Below, piece by piece: positions 8,584-16,554 of a stretch of 64,000 nucleotides of DNA. The DNA is from Streptomyces sp. NRRL S-87 (GTDB lineage Bacteria > Actinomycetota > Actinomycetes > Streptomycetales > Streptomycetaceae). Where the stretch lies: contig NZ_JOGB01000033.1 of NCBI RefSeq assembly GCF_000719335.1, forward strand, positions 11,496-75,495, in the 5' to 3' direction. Below the pieces are notes generated by a model that saw nothing but the letters and a program-made list of their open reading frames with translations, made no database searches and had not been told where the DNA came from. The position numbers were made by a program, and so were the translations under genes. The stretch's first letter is position 1, and each line of letters opens with the position of its first letter.

Positions 8584-9930
8584 TCAGTCTCCCATGGCGC
8601 ATTCGTCCTCGATCGTGCGGTCCCGGCCCGCGAGGACGCCCACCACCATCTGCGGCACCATCAGGCCCGCCATGACCGCCAGCGGCAGGTCCCAGCCGCC
8701 GCTGTGCTGGTACAGCATGCCGATGACCAGGGGGCCGGGGAGGGAGATCAGGTAGCCGGTGCTCTGCGCGAAGGCGGACAGCTTGGCGACGCCGGCCGCG
8801 GACCGGGCACGCAGACCGATCATGGTGATGGCCAGCGGGAACGCGCAGTTCGAGACGCCGAGCAGCATGGCCCAGGCCCACGCCCCGCCCGCGGGTGCGG
8901 CGTACAGGCCGGCGTACCCCGTCAGGCCGAAGAGGCCGAGGGCGACGACGATGACGCCCTGGTTGCGAACGGCCCCGGCCAGCCGCGGGATGACGAAGGC
9001 CAGCGGCACTCCCATGACCATGGTGAGGGCGAGCAGCACCCCGGCGCCGTCGGCCGAGACGCCCGAGTCCCGGAAGATCTGGGCCAGCCAGCCCATGGTC
9101 ACGTACGCGCCGGTGGCCTGGAGGCCGAAGTAGCCGGCCAGCGCCCAGGCGGTGCGGCTGCGGGTGACCCGGGGGCCCGCGGTGTCGGCGGGCCGGGCGC
9201 CCGCACCCGAGGGCGCGGCGGCGGGGCCGCCGCCCCGCTCCCGCCGGGCCTCCCGCCGGGCCTCGCGGGCCACGGCGAGCCAGGGCAGGACGGCGGCCAG
9301 GGCGAGGACGGCCCACACCAGCAGGCCGGTGCGCCAACTGCCGCCGAGGGCCCGGGTCATCGGGACGGTGGCCGCGGCGGCCAGTGAGGTGCCGATGGCC
9401 AGCGCCATGGAGTACAGGCCCGTCATGGTGCCGACGCGGTCGGGGAACCAGCGCTTGACGATGACCGGGAGCAGCACGTTGGTGAGCGCGATGCCGGCGA
9501 GGGAGAGGGCACTGGCGGCGAGGAAGCCGCCCGTGCTGCCCGCGCAGGAGCGGACCACCATGCCGGCGGCGACCGCGGCCATGCCGGCGCACACGACGGC
9601 GGCAGGGCCGAACCGGCGCGAGAGCCGGGGCGCGGTGACGCCGAAGACCGCGAAGCAGAGCGCCGGCATGGAGGTGAGCAGACCGGCGACGGTGCCGCTC
9701 ATGCCGAGGCCGGCGCGGGTCTCCTCCAGGAGGGCGCCGAGGCTGGTGATGGCCGGTCGCAGGTTGAGGGCGGCGAGGACGATGGCGACGACGACGAGCG
9801 GCCCGAGCCAGCGGGGGGCCTCCTGGGCGGGCACCGCGGCGGGGCCACGGGTGGCGGGGGCGGCGCTGCTGCCGGGCGCGGCCGCGCGGCCGAGGGTGCG
9901 GGTCTTCTCATCGCGCATGCCACCCATCAT
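8584..9930 (-). CDS. CynX/NimT family MFS transporter
   Basis: A 448-residue, 12-helix major facilitator with a Pro/Ala-rich, basic cytoplasmic N-terminus (to about residue 45). The first helix carries ALNLRPAITSLGALL, the family hallmark near the first loop, and RRFGPAAVV follows in the loop after helix 2. CynX/NimT proteins are linked to cyanate or 2-nitroimidazole export, but substrates cannot be read from sequence. Three candidate ATG starts lie at 9930, 9927 and 9918, none with a strong ribosome binding site. The GntR-type regulator is divergent and 98 bases away, so it is a plausible controller. Confidence 0.85.
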   Translation of the reverse strand: MMGGMRDEKTRTLGRAAAPGSSAAPATRGPAAVPAQEAPRWLGPLVVVAIVLAALNLRPAITSLGALLEETRAGLGMSGTVAGLLTSMPALCFAVFGVTAPRLSRRFGPAAVVCAGMAAVAAGMVVRSCAGSTGGFLAASALSLAGIALTNVLLPVIVKRWFPDRVGTMTGLYSMALAIGTSLAAAATVPMTRALGGSWRTGLLVWAVLALAAVLPWLAVAREARREARRERGGGPAAAPSGAGARPADTAGPRVTRSRTAWALAGYFGLQATGAYVTMGWLAQIFRDSGVSADGAGVLLALTMVMGVPLAFVIPRLAGAVRNQGVIVVALGLFGLTGYAGLYAAPAGGAWAWAMLLGVSNCAFPLAITMIGLRARSAAGVAKLSAFAQSTGYLISLPGPLVIGMLYQHSGGWDLPLAVMAGLMVPQMVVGVLAGRDRTIEDECAMGD

Positions 9931-10028
9931 AGATTCATGGGATGATTGGTTGTCCAGCGGTGGTCCGACCCGCTCCGCTCGCCGGTACCGCTACGGTGTC
10001 GTCCCGTCCACTACGCCCAGGAGGGTCC

Positions 10029-10718
10029 ATGCCGCTGACCTCGCCCCGCCGCTCCGCACTCGTCGACCAGGTGATCTCCCAGCTCAGGAACCAGATCACG
10101 TCGGGCGAGTGGCCGGTGGGTTCGCGGATCCCCACCGAGCCGGAGCTGGTCGAGCAGCTGGGCGTGGCCCGCAACACCGTGCGCGAGGCGGTCCGCGCGC
10201 TCGCGCACAACGGCCTGCTGGACATCCGGCAGGGGTCGGGCACGTACGTCCTCGCGACCAGCGAGCTGGCGGGGGTCATGCACCGCCGGTTCGCGGGCGC
10301 CGACCCGCGGCACGTCGCGGAGCTGCGGTCGACGCTGGAGTCCTCGGCGGCACGGCTGGCGGCGGAGCGGCGCACCGAGCGCGACCTGGGCCAGCTGGAC
10401 GCGCTGCTGGCGCGGCGCGAGGAGGCGTGGGCGTCCGGGGACGCGGAGGTGTTCGTGGCCGCCGACATCAGCCTGCACATGGCGGTGGTGGCGGCCTCGC
10501 ACAACGAGGTCCTGGTCGGGCTCTACGCCGATCTGGGCGACCTGCTGCGCGACTGGCTGCGCGACGACGTGGGCACCGAGCTGACGCCGGACACCCACAT
10601 GGACCACGGCCGCCTGGTGGAGGCGATCCGCCGCGGGGACGGGGACGCGGCGGCCTCCGAGGCCGCGGGCTACCCGTTCGAATGGCTGAAGGCAGCCCCG
10701 GGGCGGGCGCGCGGCTGA
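10029..10718 (+). CDS. FadR/GntR family (FCD) transcriptional regulator
   Basis: A 229-residue regulator. An N-terminal winged helix-turn-helix spans about 5-75, with SGEWPVGSRIPTEPELVEQL and ARNTVREAVRALAHNGLL. An all-helical FCD ligand-binding domain spans about 85-215, with the metal- or acid-binding pattern DISLHMAVV and later HMDHGRLVEAI. FCD regulators usually respond to small carboxylic acids. The ATG is preceded by AGGAGGG five bases upstream. It is divergent from the MFS transporter, whose promoter shares the intergenic gap; control of that transporter is the simplest inference. Confidence 0.85.
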   Translation: MPLTSPRRSALVDQVISQLRNQITSGEWPVGSRIPTEPELVEQLGVARNTVREAVRALAHNGLLDIRQGSGTYVLATSELAGVMHRRFAGADPRHVAELRSTLESSAARLAAERRTERDLGQLDALLARREEAWASGDAEVFVAADISLHMAVVAASHNEVLVGLYADLGDLLRDWLRDDVGTELTPDTHMDHGRLVEAIRRGDGDAAASEAAGYPFEWLKAAPGRARG

Positions 10719-10731
10719 CCGCCGGGGGGAT

Positions 10732-10816
10732 GCCGTGGTGTGGGGGTCCCCTCGCCTCTTGACCCCTCATGGCCTGCAGGCCACGACGCCTCACGAGGCT
10801 CCCCACACACCACGGC
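10732..10816. repeat. 85-bp imperfect palindrome, copy A of a dispersed element
   Basis: The outer arms GCCGTGGTGTGGGG and CCCCACACACCACGGC pair apart from one extra AC. Inside, CCTCG pairs with CGAGG, and the centre is the palindrome GGCCTGCAGGCC. A related left half recurs at 40241 and at the right end of the window. It lies between two convergent genes and can fold as a terminator. It may be a REP-like or MITE-like repeat. Confidence 0.65.
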
Positions 10817-10852
10817 CCCCGCTTACCGAGCGGGCCTCCTGAGGACAGAGGG

Positions 10853-12613
10853 CTAGAAGGCTTCGGCCGCGAGGAGCAGTCGTCGGGGCAGGTACGGCGA
10901 CTCGACGCGGACCTCCCAGCCCCGGCGGCGGGCGTGGCAGGCCAGCGACAGGACGTCGAGGTCGATCGACGCGTCGACGTCGTCGGCGCGGTCGGCCACC
11001 CGGAAGTGGTCGCGGTAGGCCTCCAGGGCGTCGGCCAGGGCCAGGTTGAAGCTCTCCTCGTCCCCCTCGACGAGCTGCGAGAGCAGCACCGCCGGCGGCG
11101 GCCGGAAGCCCCGGTCCCGGGCCCTCTCGACCTCCCGCAGCGCGCGCTCGGCCGCCGGCCCGGCGTCCTCTCCCTTCAGGTAGGTGTGGAGGGCCACCCG
11201 GTACGCGGCGAACGCGGAGCGGTCCTCCTCCGCATACCCGGGGCCGGTCAGGACCAGTGGTGCGAGGTCCTCGCGGGCCCCGGTGACGAGGGCGAACGCG
11301 GTGGCGGTCTGCCAGGTGCCGGGGCCCGCGTCCTCGCGGGAGGCCGGGCAGCGCAGCGTGCGGCCGTCGATCTCCACCTCGACCTCGGTGCCCGGCTCGG
11401 CCAGCGCGATCGTGAACAGCGCGGCGCCGAGCCGGGAGGCCAGCCGCAGGTTGGCGAGCTGGGCGTCGGTGGCGTCAGCGGAGCGCGCGGCCCGCGTCTT
11501 GAAGAGGATGTCCTGGTAGCGCACCGCGCTCTCGAGCCGCCACGCCTTGAGGGGCTCGCCGTCCTCGCCGGTGAGGGCCTTGCGGGTGCGCTCCTCGAAC
11601 CGGGCCTCGTACTCCGGGCCGGAGCTCCGCTCCACGGCCGGCCGCTCGACCACGAGGGGCCCGGCGGCCAGGGCGGCGACCGCGTCGGCGCGCCGGTCGC
11701 GGCCGAAGCCCCCGACCCGGGGGCCGGCGGTCTCGAAGCCGGTGACCAGGGCGCGGGGCAGGTAGTCGGTGTCGACGGCCGGCGACCAGCCCAGGGTGCG
11801 GTACGCCAGCGCGGCGAGGGCGATCGGCAGCAGCGGCAGCAGGCTGCGCGGCCGCGCGCCGGGCCCGGGCCGCTCGGTCAGCGGGAGCAGCAGCGCGGCG
11901 ATCCCGGCCTCGAAGGCCTCCCGGTCCTCGACGACCAGGGCGCGCAGGGTGCGCAGGGCCACCGTGTCCGGCCGGTCGAGCAGCTCCGCGCCGCGCTCCT
12001 GGGCCCGGGCGGCGATCCGGGCGAGCGCGGCGTCGACCGCGACGGTCTTCTGCTCCGCGGTCGGCGGGTATGCGTCGTCGTCGTTCCCCGTGTCGCCCAT
12101 GACGTGGGCCATGAAGCCGGCGACGAGTTCCACGGCGGGGGTCCCGGCCGTGTCGTCGCCGAACTTGTGGCGGGCGAAGTGGAACGCCTCCCCGTGGTAC
12201 GAGGCCTTGCCGGAGAGGACCGCGAGGCAGAACGCGTCGAGCCACTCGCCCGGGGTGACCGACTCCTCGGGGTGCTCGGTGTCGCCGCGGTCGTACCCCA
12301 TCCCGAAGTTCACGTAGTCGAGGTGGATGTGGAAGCTGTCGTGCGGGTGGTACGCGGCGTACGTGACGGCGCCGGCCGCGGCCTCGGTGGCGTCCCTGAG
12401 CACGGCCCTGGCCTCGGGGTGGTCGAGGTCGGGGGTGTCGACGGACAGGGCGCCGAGGTAGTCGAGGAACTCCTCCGAGAGGTACTGCCACTCGTACGTG
12501 GCCATCCGGCCGCCCCGCGACATGGACCGGACCTCTCCCCCGATCCGGTTCACGAAGTCCGTCCGGGCGGCCGAAACCGCTGCCTGGCCCACCTGGTGAC
12601 GCTCTATCCGCAC
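10853..12613 (-). CDS. Imm49-like immunity protein with two tandem domains
   Basis: A 586-residue soluble protein resembling immunity protein 49 of polymorphic toxin systems. The N-terminal half begins VERHQVG-like and contains IGGEVRSMS, WLDAFCLAVLSGKA and, near residue 265, a TLGWSP...DYLPRAL ending. The second half ends with the matching RRGWEV...PYLPRRL at the C-terminus, so the protein looks like two copies of one domain; single-domain Imm49 proteins are about half this size. Imm49 proteins are predicted to neutralise a cognate toxin, but no toxin gene lies next to it. The GTG start has AAGGAG seven bases upstream. Family assignment is from pattern memory and moderate. Confidence 0.6.
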   Translation of the reverse strand: MRIERHQVGQAAVSAARTDFVNRIGGEVRSMSRGGRMATYEWQYLSEEFLDYLGALSVDTPDLDHPEARAVLRDATEAAAGAVTYAAYHPHDSFHIHLDYVNFGMGYDRGDTEHPEESVTPGEWLDAFCLAVLSGKASYHGEAFHFARHKFGDDTAGTPAVELVAGFMAHVMGDTGNDDDAYPPTAEQKTVAVDAALARIAARAQERGAELLDRPDTVALRTLRALVVEDREAFEAGIAALLLPLTERPGPGARPRSLLPLLPIALAALAYRTLGWSPAVDTDYLPRALVTGFETAGPRVGGFGRDRRADAVAALAAGPLVVERPAVERSSGPEYEARFEERTRKALTGEDGEPLKAWRLESAVRYQDILFKTRAARSADATDAQLANLRLASRLGAALFTIALAEPGTEVEVEIDGRTLRCPASREDAGPGTWQTATAFALVTGAREDLAPLVLTGPGYAEEDRSAFAAYRVALHTYLKGEDAGPAAERALREVERARDRGFRPPPAVLLSQLVEGDEESFNLALADALEAYRDHFRVADRADDVDASIDLDVLSLACHARRRGWEVRVESPYLPRRLLLAAEAF

Positions 12614-12686
12614 TGCCCCGCTCCTTGCTCGACCGAACCGGGGCCAGCCTAGGGGCGGGGTCTGACAGTCCGTCGGAGCGGGGTTC

Positions 12687-13193
12687 TCAGCCGCGCTGAT
12701 GGCTCACCCACGCCGACCGCACTTCCTTCCAGCAGCGCCCGGTCAGCTGGAGCAGGTCGGCGGGCCCGACGGCGACCGCCACGGTGTCGCTGTCGAGGTC
12801 CCACCACCGGTCGCACTCGATGTGCAGGCGCACCAGGTCGGTCCCGGGGTACGGGTTGTGGCAGCGCGCGGTGACGTGGGACCCGGCGATCTCGGTGTCG
12901 CAGTCGGCCCCGAACAGCTCGCGGCGCCCCGGCCGGGTCGGCTGGGCGGGCGGCTCGACGGGCAGCTCCGCCGGGTCCACGCCGGCCTCCGCGCCGGAGA
13001 GGGGGTCGAGCGGGTCCGGAACGGCCTCGCCCGCGGCGGGCGCGCCCTCGGATCCGGCCACGCCCTCCGCTCCGGCCACGGCCGCGGGGTCGGCCCCGGG
13101 GGCCGCGTCGGCCGCCGCCCCGGGCGCGAGGAGGCCGGTCAGCACGATGGCAGCGGCCAGCAGTGTCGTCGTACGGCTGCGGATCGGACGCAC
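12687..13193 (-). CDS. Secreted protein of unknown function
   Basis: A 168-residue protein. The first 31 residues form a signal peptide (basic start MRPIRSR, core LLAAAIVLTGLL, then APGAAADA). An acidic, Ala/Pro/Gly-rich low-complexity stretch follows to about residue 90. The C-terminal 75 residues look folded and contain four Cys (DCDTEI, ARCHNP, IECDRWW, GRCWKEV), which could form two disulfides outside the cell. No known family was recognised. The GTG start is preceded by GGAGGGAGGA. It follows the fabG-fabI terminator on the same strand and so has its own promoter. Confidence 0.65.
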   Translation of the reverse strand: MRPIRSRTTTLLAAAIVLTGLLAPGAAADAAPGADPAAVAGAEGVAGSEGAPAAGEAVPDPLDPLSGAEAGVDPAELPVEPPAQPTRPGRRELFGADCDTEIAGSHVTARCHNPYPGTDLVRLHIECDRWWDLDSDTVAVAVGPADLLQLTGRCWKEVRSAWVSHQRG

Positions 13194-13271
13194 CCGGTCC
13201 TCCCTCCCGCGAGTCGGCCGGGAGCCCCCGCTCGGCGCTCCCCGGGCGTGATCAGTCTGCGGGAAACGCGA

Positions 13272-13301
13272 GGGCCGCGCCTCCCGGAGGAGGCGCGGCC
13301 C
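13272..13301. terminator. Terminator of the fabG-fabI operon
   Basis: A perfect 13-bp stem, GGGCCGCGCCTCC paired with GGAGGCGCGGCCC, with the tetraloop CGGA. It lies 50 bases after the fabI stop codon on the minus strand. Confidence 0.85.
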
Positions 13302-13350
13302 AGGTGGGTGCGCGCGGCGGCTGGCCCGTACGGGTGAACCCGGTGCGGGG

Positions 13351-14121
13351 TCAGGCGCCCATGATGTGCACGCCGCCGTCGACGTGCACGATCTCGCCGG
13401 TGGTCTTCGGGAACCAGTCCGAGAGCAGGGCGACGACGCCGCGGCCGGCCGGCTCCGCGTCGTTCATGTCCCACGCCAGCGGGGAGCGGTGGTTCCACAC
13501 GTCGGCCAGGTCGGAGAAGCCCGGGATGGACTTCGCGGCCATGGAGCCGAGCGGGCCGGCGGAGACCAGGTTGCAGCGGATGTTCTCCTTGCCCAGGTCG
13601 CGGGCGAGGTAGCGGCTGGTGGCCTCCAGCGCGGCCTTGGCCGGACCCATCCAGTCGTACTGCGGCCAGGCGTACTGCGCGTCGAAGGTGAGGCCGACGA
13701 CGGCCGCGCCCTCCGCCGGGAACAGCGGCTTGCAGGCCATGGTCAGCGCCTTCAGGGAGAACGCCGAAACGTGCATCGCGGTGGACACCGACTCGAACGG
13801 CGTGTTCAGGAAGTTGCCGCCGAGGGCGTCCTGCGGGGCGAAGCCGATCGAGTGGACGACGCCGTCGAGGCCGCCGAGCTCGTCGCGGACGACCTGCTCC
13901 AGGCGGCCCAGGTGCTCGTCGTTGGTGACGTCGAGCTCGATGACCTTGACGGGCTTGGGGAGCTTCTTGGCGATGCGCTCGGTCAGGGTGGGCCGGGGGA
14001 AAGCGGTGAGGATGACCTCGGCGCCCTGCTCCTGGGCCAGCTTGGCGACGTGGAAGGCGATGGAGGACTCCATCAGCACACCAGTGACCAGGATGCGCTT
14101 GCCGTCGAGAATTCCGCTCAT
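13351..14121 (-). CDS. fabI: Enoyl-[acyl-carrier-protein] reductase (NADH) FabI/InhA
   Basis: A 256-residue SDR-fold enzyme that reduces trans-2-enoyl-ACP to acyl-ACP, the last step of each fatty-acid elongation cycle. The FabI-type nucleotide-binding start is ILVTGVLMESSIAFHVA in place of the usual GxxxGxG. The active site is Tyr-x6-Lys in YDWMGPAK, followed by the substrate-loop segment AGPLGSMAAKSIPGF. The length is normal. It starts five bases after the fabG stop, so the two form an operon. Its resemblance to mycobacterial InhA suggests the target class of triclosan and isoniazid. Confidence 0.95.
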   Translation of the reverse strand: MSGILDGKRILVTGVLMESSIAFHVAKLAQEQGAEVILTAFPRPTLTERIAKKLPKPVKVIELDVTNDEHLGRLEQVVRDELGGLDGVVHSIGFAPQDALGGNFLNTPFESVSTAMHVSAFSLKALTMACKPLFPAEGAAVVGLTFDAQYAWPQYDWMGPAKAALEATSRYLARDLGKENIRCNLVSAGPLGSMAAKSIPGFSDLADVWNHRSPLAWDMNDAEPAGRGVVALLSDWFPKTTGEIVHVDGGVHIMGA

Positions 14122-14126
14122 GGTGA

Positions 14127-14846
14127 TCAGTGACCCATGCCCAATCCGCCGTCAACGGGAATGACGGCTCCAGTGATGTACGACGCGTCGTCCGACGCGA
14201 GGAAGCGCACGGCCGAGGCGATCTCCTCGGGCTGCGCGTAGCGGCCGAGCGGCACCTGGGAGACGATGCCGGCGCGCTGCTCGTCGGTGAGCACCTTCGT
14301 CATGTCGGTGTCGACGAAGCCGGGGGCGACGACGTTGAAGGTGATGTTGCGGGAACCCAGCTCGCGGGCGAGGGAGCGGGCGAAGCCGACGAGGCCGGCC
14401 TTGGAAGCGGCGTAGTTCGCCTGGCCCGCCGAGCCGTACAGGCCGACGACGGACGAGATGAGGACGACGCGGCCCTTCTTGGCGCGCAGCATGCCGCGGT
14501 TGGCGCGCTTGACCACGCGGAAGGTGCCGGTGAGGTTCGTGTCGAGGACGGACGTGAAGTCGTCCTCGGACATGCGCATCAGCAGCTGGTCCTTGGTGAT
14601 GCCGGCGTTGGCCACCAGCACCTCGACCGCGCCGTGCTTGCCCTCGATCTCCTTGTAGGCCTGCTCCACCTGCTCGGCATCGGTGATGTCGCACCGGACG
14701 GGCAGCACGCCCAGGTCGACGAGCTCCTGCGGGGGCTCCCCCGAGCGGTACGTGATCGCGACCTTGTCGCCCGCGTCGGCGAAGGCGCGGGCGATGGCGA
14801 GGCCGATGCCCCGGTTTCCTCCGGTGACGAGAACCGAGCGGCTCAA
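14127..14846 (-). CDS. fabG: 3-oxoacyl-[acyl-carrier-protein] reductase FabG
   Basis: A 239-residue short-chain dehydrogenase that uses NADPH to reduce 3-oxoacyl-ACP. The cofactor motif is TGGNRGIGLAIA; the NNAG-type motif is ANAGIT; the catalytic set is Ser in LISSVVG and Tyr-x3-Lys in YAASK; the C-terminus is ITGAVIPVDGGLGMGH. Length and motifs are fully typical. It is the first gene of a two-gene operon with fabI, which together cover two of the four reactions of the elongation cycle. The ATG has AGGGTGATC just upstream. Confidence 0.95.
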   Translation of the reverse strand: MSRSVLVTGGNRGIGLAIARAFADAGDKVAITYRSGEPPQELVDLGVLPVRCDITDAEQVEQAYKEIEGKHGAVEVLVANAGITKDQLLMRMSEDDFTSVLDTNLTGTFRVVKRANRGMLRAKKGRVVLISSVVGLYGSAGQANYAASKAGLVGFARSLARELGSRNITFNVVAPGFVDTDMTKVLTDEQRAGIVSQVPLGRYAQPEEIASAVRFLASDDASYITGAVIPVDGGLGMGH

Positions 14847-15030
14847 CGGATCACCCTTTCCCTAGCTGTCTGGACAGCGAAAACCTATCGGTCCAGTCGT
14901 GTGTACGCAGAATCGGTCCTCGACAGGGCCTGAAGTCGACGGCTGTCGAGTCCCTACAGAAAGGTGTAGGCATTCCGGGCGCCGGCGCGACATGATCGGG
15001 GCGACCGGTCCCGACCACAGGGAGACATCC

Positions 15031-16554
15031 GTGCCTCATTCCATCGACGCGGCGTTCACCGCGCTGCCGCTGCGGGCGCTCGCCGACGCGGCGCTCGCGC
15101 GGGCGCGCGCTCTGGGCGCCGAGCATGCCGACTTCCGGCTCGAGCGGGTCCGCAGCGCCTCGTGGCGCCTGCGGGACGCCAAGCCCGCGGGCTCCTCGGA
15201 CACCACCGACCTCGGCTTCGCCGTCCGGGTGGTGCACGGGGGCAGCTGGGGGTTCGCCTCGGGCGTCGACCTGACCATGGACGGTGCTGCGCGGGTCGCC
15301 TCGCAGGCGGTGGCCATGGCGCAGCTGTCGGCGAAGGTGATCAAGGCGGCCGGCTCGGACGAGCGGGTGGAGCTGGCGGACGAGCCGGTGCACGCGGACC
15401 GGACGTGGGTCTCGGCGTACGAGATCGACCCGTTCACGGTGCCGGACGAGGAGAAGGCCGCCCTGCTGGCGGACTGGAGCAACCGGCTGCTGGCGGCGGA
15501 CGGCGTGGCGCACGTGGACGCCTCGCTGCTGGCCGTGCACGAGAACAAGTTCTACGCGGACACCGCGGGCACCGTCACGACCCAGCAGCGGGTACGGATC
15601 CACCCGCAGCTGACGGCGGTGGCCGTGGACGAGCGGACCGGCGAGTTCGACTCGATGCGCACGATCGCGCCCCCGGCGGGCCGCGGCTGGGAGTACCTGC
15701 GGGGCACCGGCTGGGACTGGGACTCCGAGCTGGAGCGGATCCCGGGGCTGCTGGCGGAGAAGATGCGGGCGCCGAGCGTCGAGGCCGGCCGGTACGACCT
15801 GGTGGTCGACCCGTCGAACCTGTGGCTGACGATCCACGAGTCGATCGGGCACGCCACCGAGCTGGACCGGGCGCTGGGCTACGAGGCGGCGTACGCCGGC
15901 ACCTCGTTCGCGACGTTCGACCAGCTCGGCACCCTGAAGTACGGCTCCCCGATCATGAACGTGACCGGTGACCGCACCGCGGAGCACGGCCTGGCCACGG
16001 TCGGGTACGACGACGAGGGCGTCGAGGCGCAGAGCTGGGACCTCGTCAAGGACGGCACCCTGGTCGGCTACCAGCTGGACCGGCGCATCGCGAAGCTGAC
16101 CGGCCTCGGCCGCTCGAACGGCTGCGCGTACGCGGACTCCCCCGGGCACGTGCCGGTGCAGCGGATGGCGAACGTCTCGCTGCAGCCGGACCCGGGCGGG
16201 CTGTCGACGGAGGACCTGATCGGCGGGGTCGAGCGGGGCATCTACGTGGTCGGCGACCGCTCCTGGTCGATCGACATGCAGCGGTACAACTTCCAGTTCA
16301 CCGGCCAGCGGTTCTTCCGGATCGAGAACGGGCGGCTGGCGGGCCAGCTGCGGGACGTGGCCTACCAGGCGACGACCACCGACTTCTGGGGCTCCATGGA
16401 GGCCGTCGGCGGCCCGCAGACGTACGTCCTGGGCGGCGCCTTCAACTGCGGCAAGGCCCAGCCGGGCCAGGTCGCTGCCGTCTCGCACGGCTGCCCGTCC
16501 GCGCTGTTCCGCGGCGTCAACATCTTGAACACCACCCAGGAGGCCGGCCGATGA
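15031..16554 (+). CDS. tldD: TldD family metalloprotease
   Basis: A 507-residue TldD/PmbA family protein. The zinc motif HESIGH begins near residue 269 and is followed by ATELDRALG, matching the HExxxH pattern of TldD. TldD pairs with TldE to form a heterodimeric protease; in E. coli it processes microcin B17 and degrades CcdA. The Streptomyces substrate is unknown. The GTG start at 15031 has GGGAGA six bases upstream and matches the conserved N-terminus; an upstream in-frame ATG at 14899 lies in promoter-like sequence. The stop overlaps the start of tldE. Confidence 0.9.
   Translation: MPHSIDAAFTALPLRALADAALARARALGAEHADFRLERVRSASWRLRDAKPAGSSDTTDLGFAVRVVHGGSWGFASGVDLTMDGAARVASQAVAMAQLSAKVIKAAGSDERVELADEPVHADRTWVSAYEIDPFTVPDEEKAALLADWSNRLLAADGVAHVDASLLAVHENKFYADTAGTVTTQQRVRIHPQLTAVAVDERTGEFDSMRTIAPPAGRGWEYLRGTGWDWDSELERIPGLLAEKMRAPSVEAGRYDLVVDPSNLWLTIHESIGHATELDRALGYEAAYAGTSFATFDQLGTLKYGSPIMNVTGDRTAEHGLATVGYDDEGVEAQSWDLVKDGTLVGYQLDRRIAKLTGLGRSNGCAYADSPGHVPVQRMANVSLQPDPGGLSTEDLIGGVERGIYVVGDRSWSIDMQRYNFQFTGQRFFRIENGRLAGQLRDVAYQATTTDFWGSMEAVGGPQTYVLGGAFNCGKAQPGQVAAVSHGCPSALFRGVNILNTTQEAGR

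Noticed and set aside
9926..9946. Operator for the FCD regulator (ATCAT 11 bases ATGAT)
   Set aside because: Five-base arms with an 11-base gap are too weak to list as a site. It is mentioned only as context.
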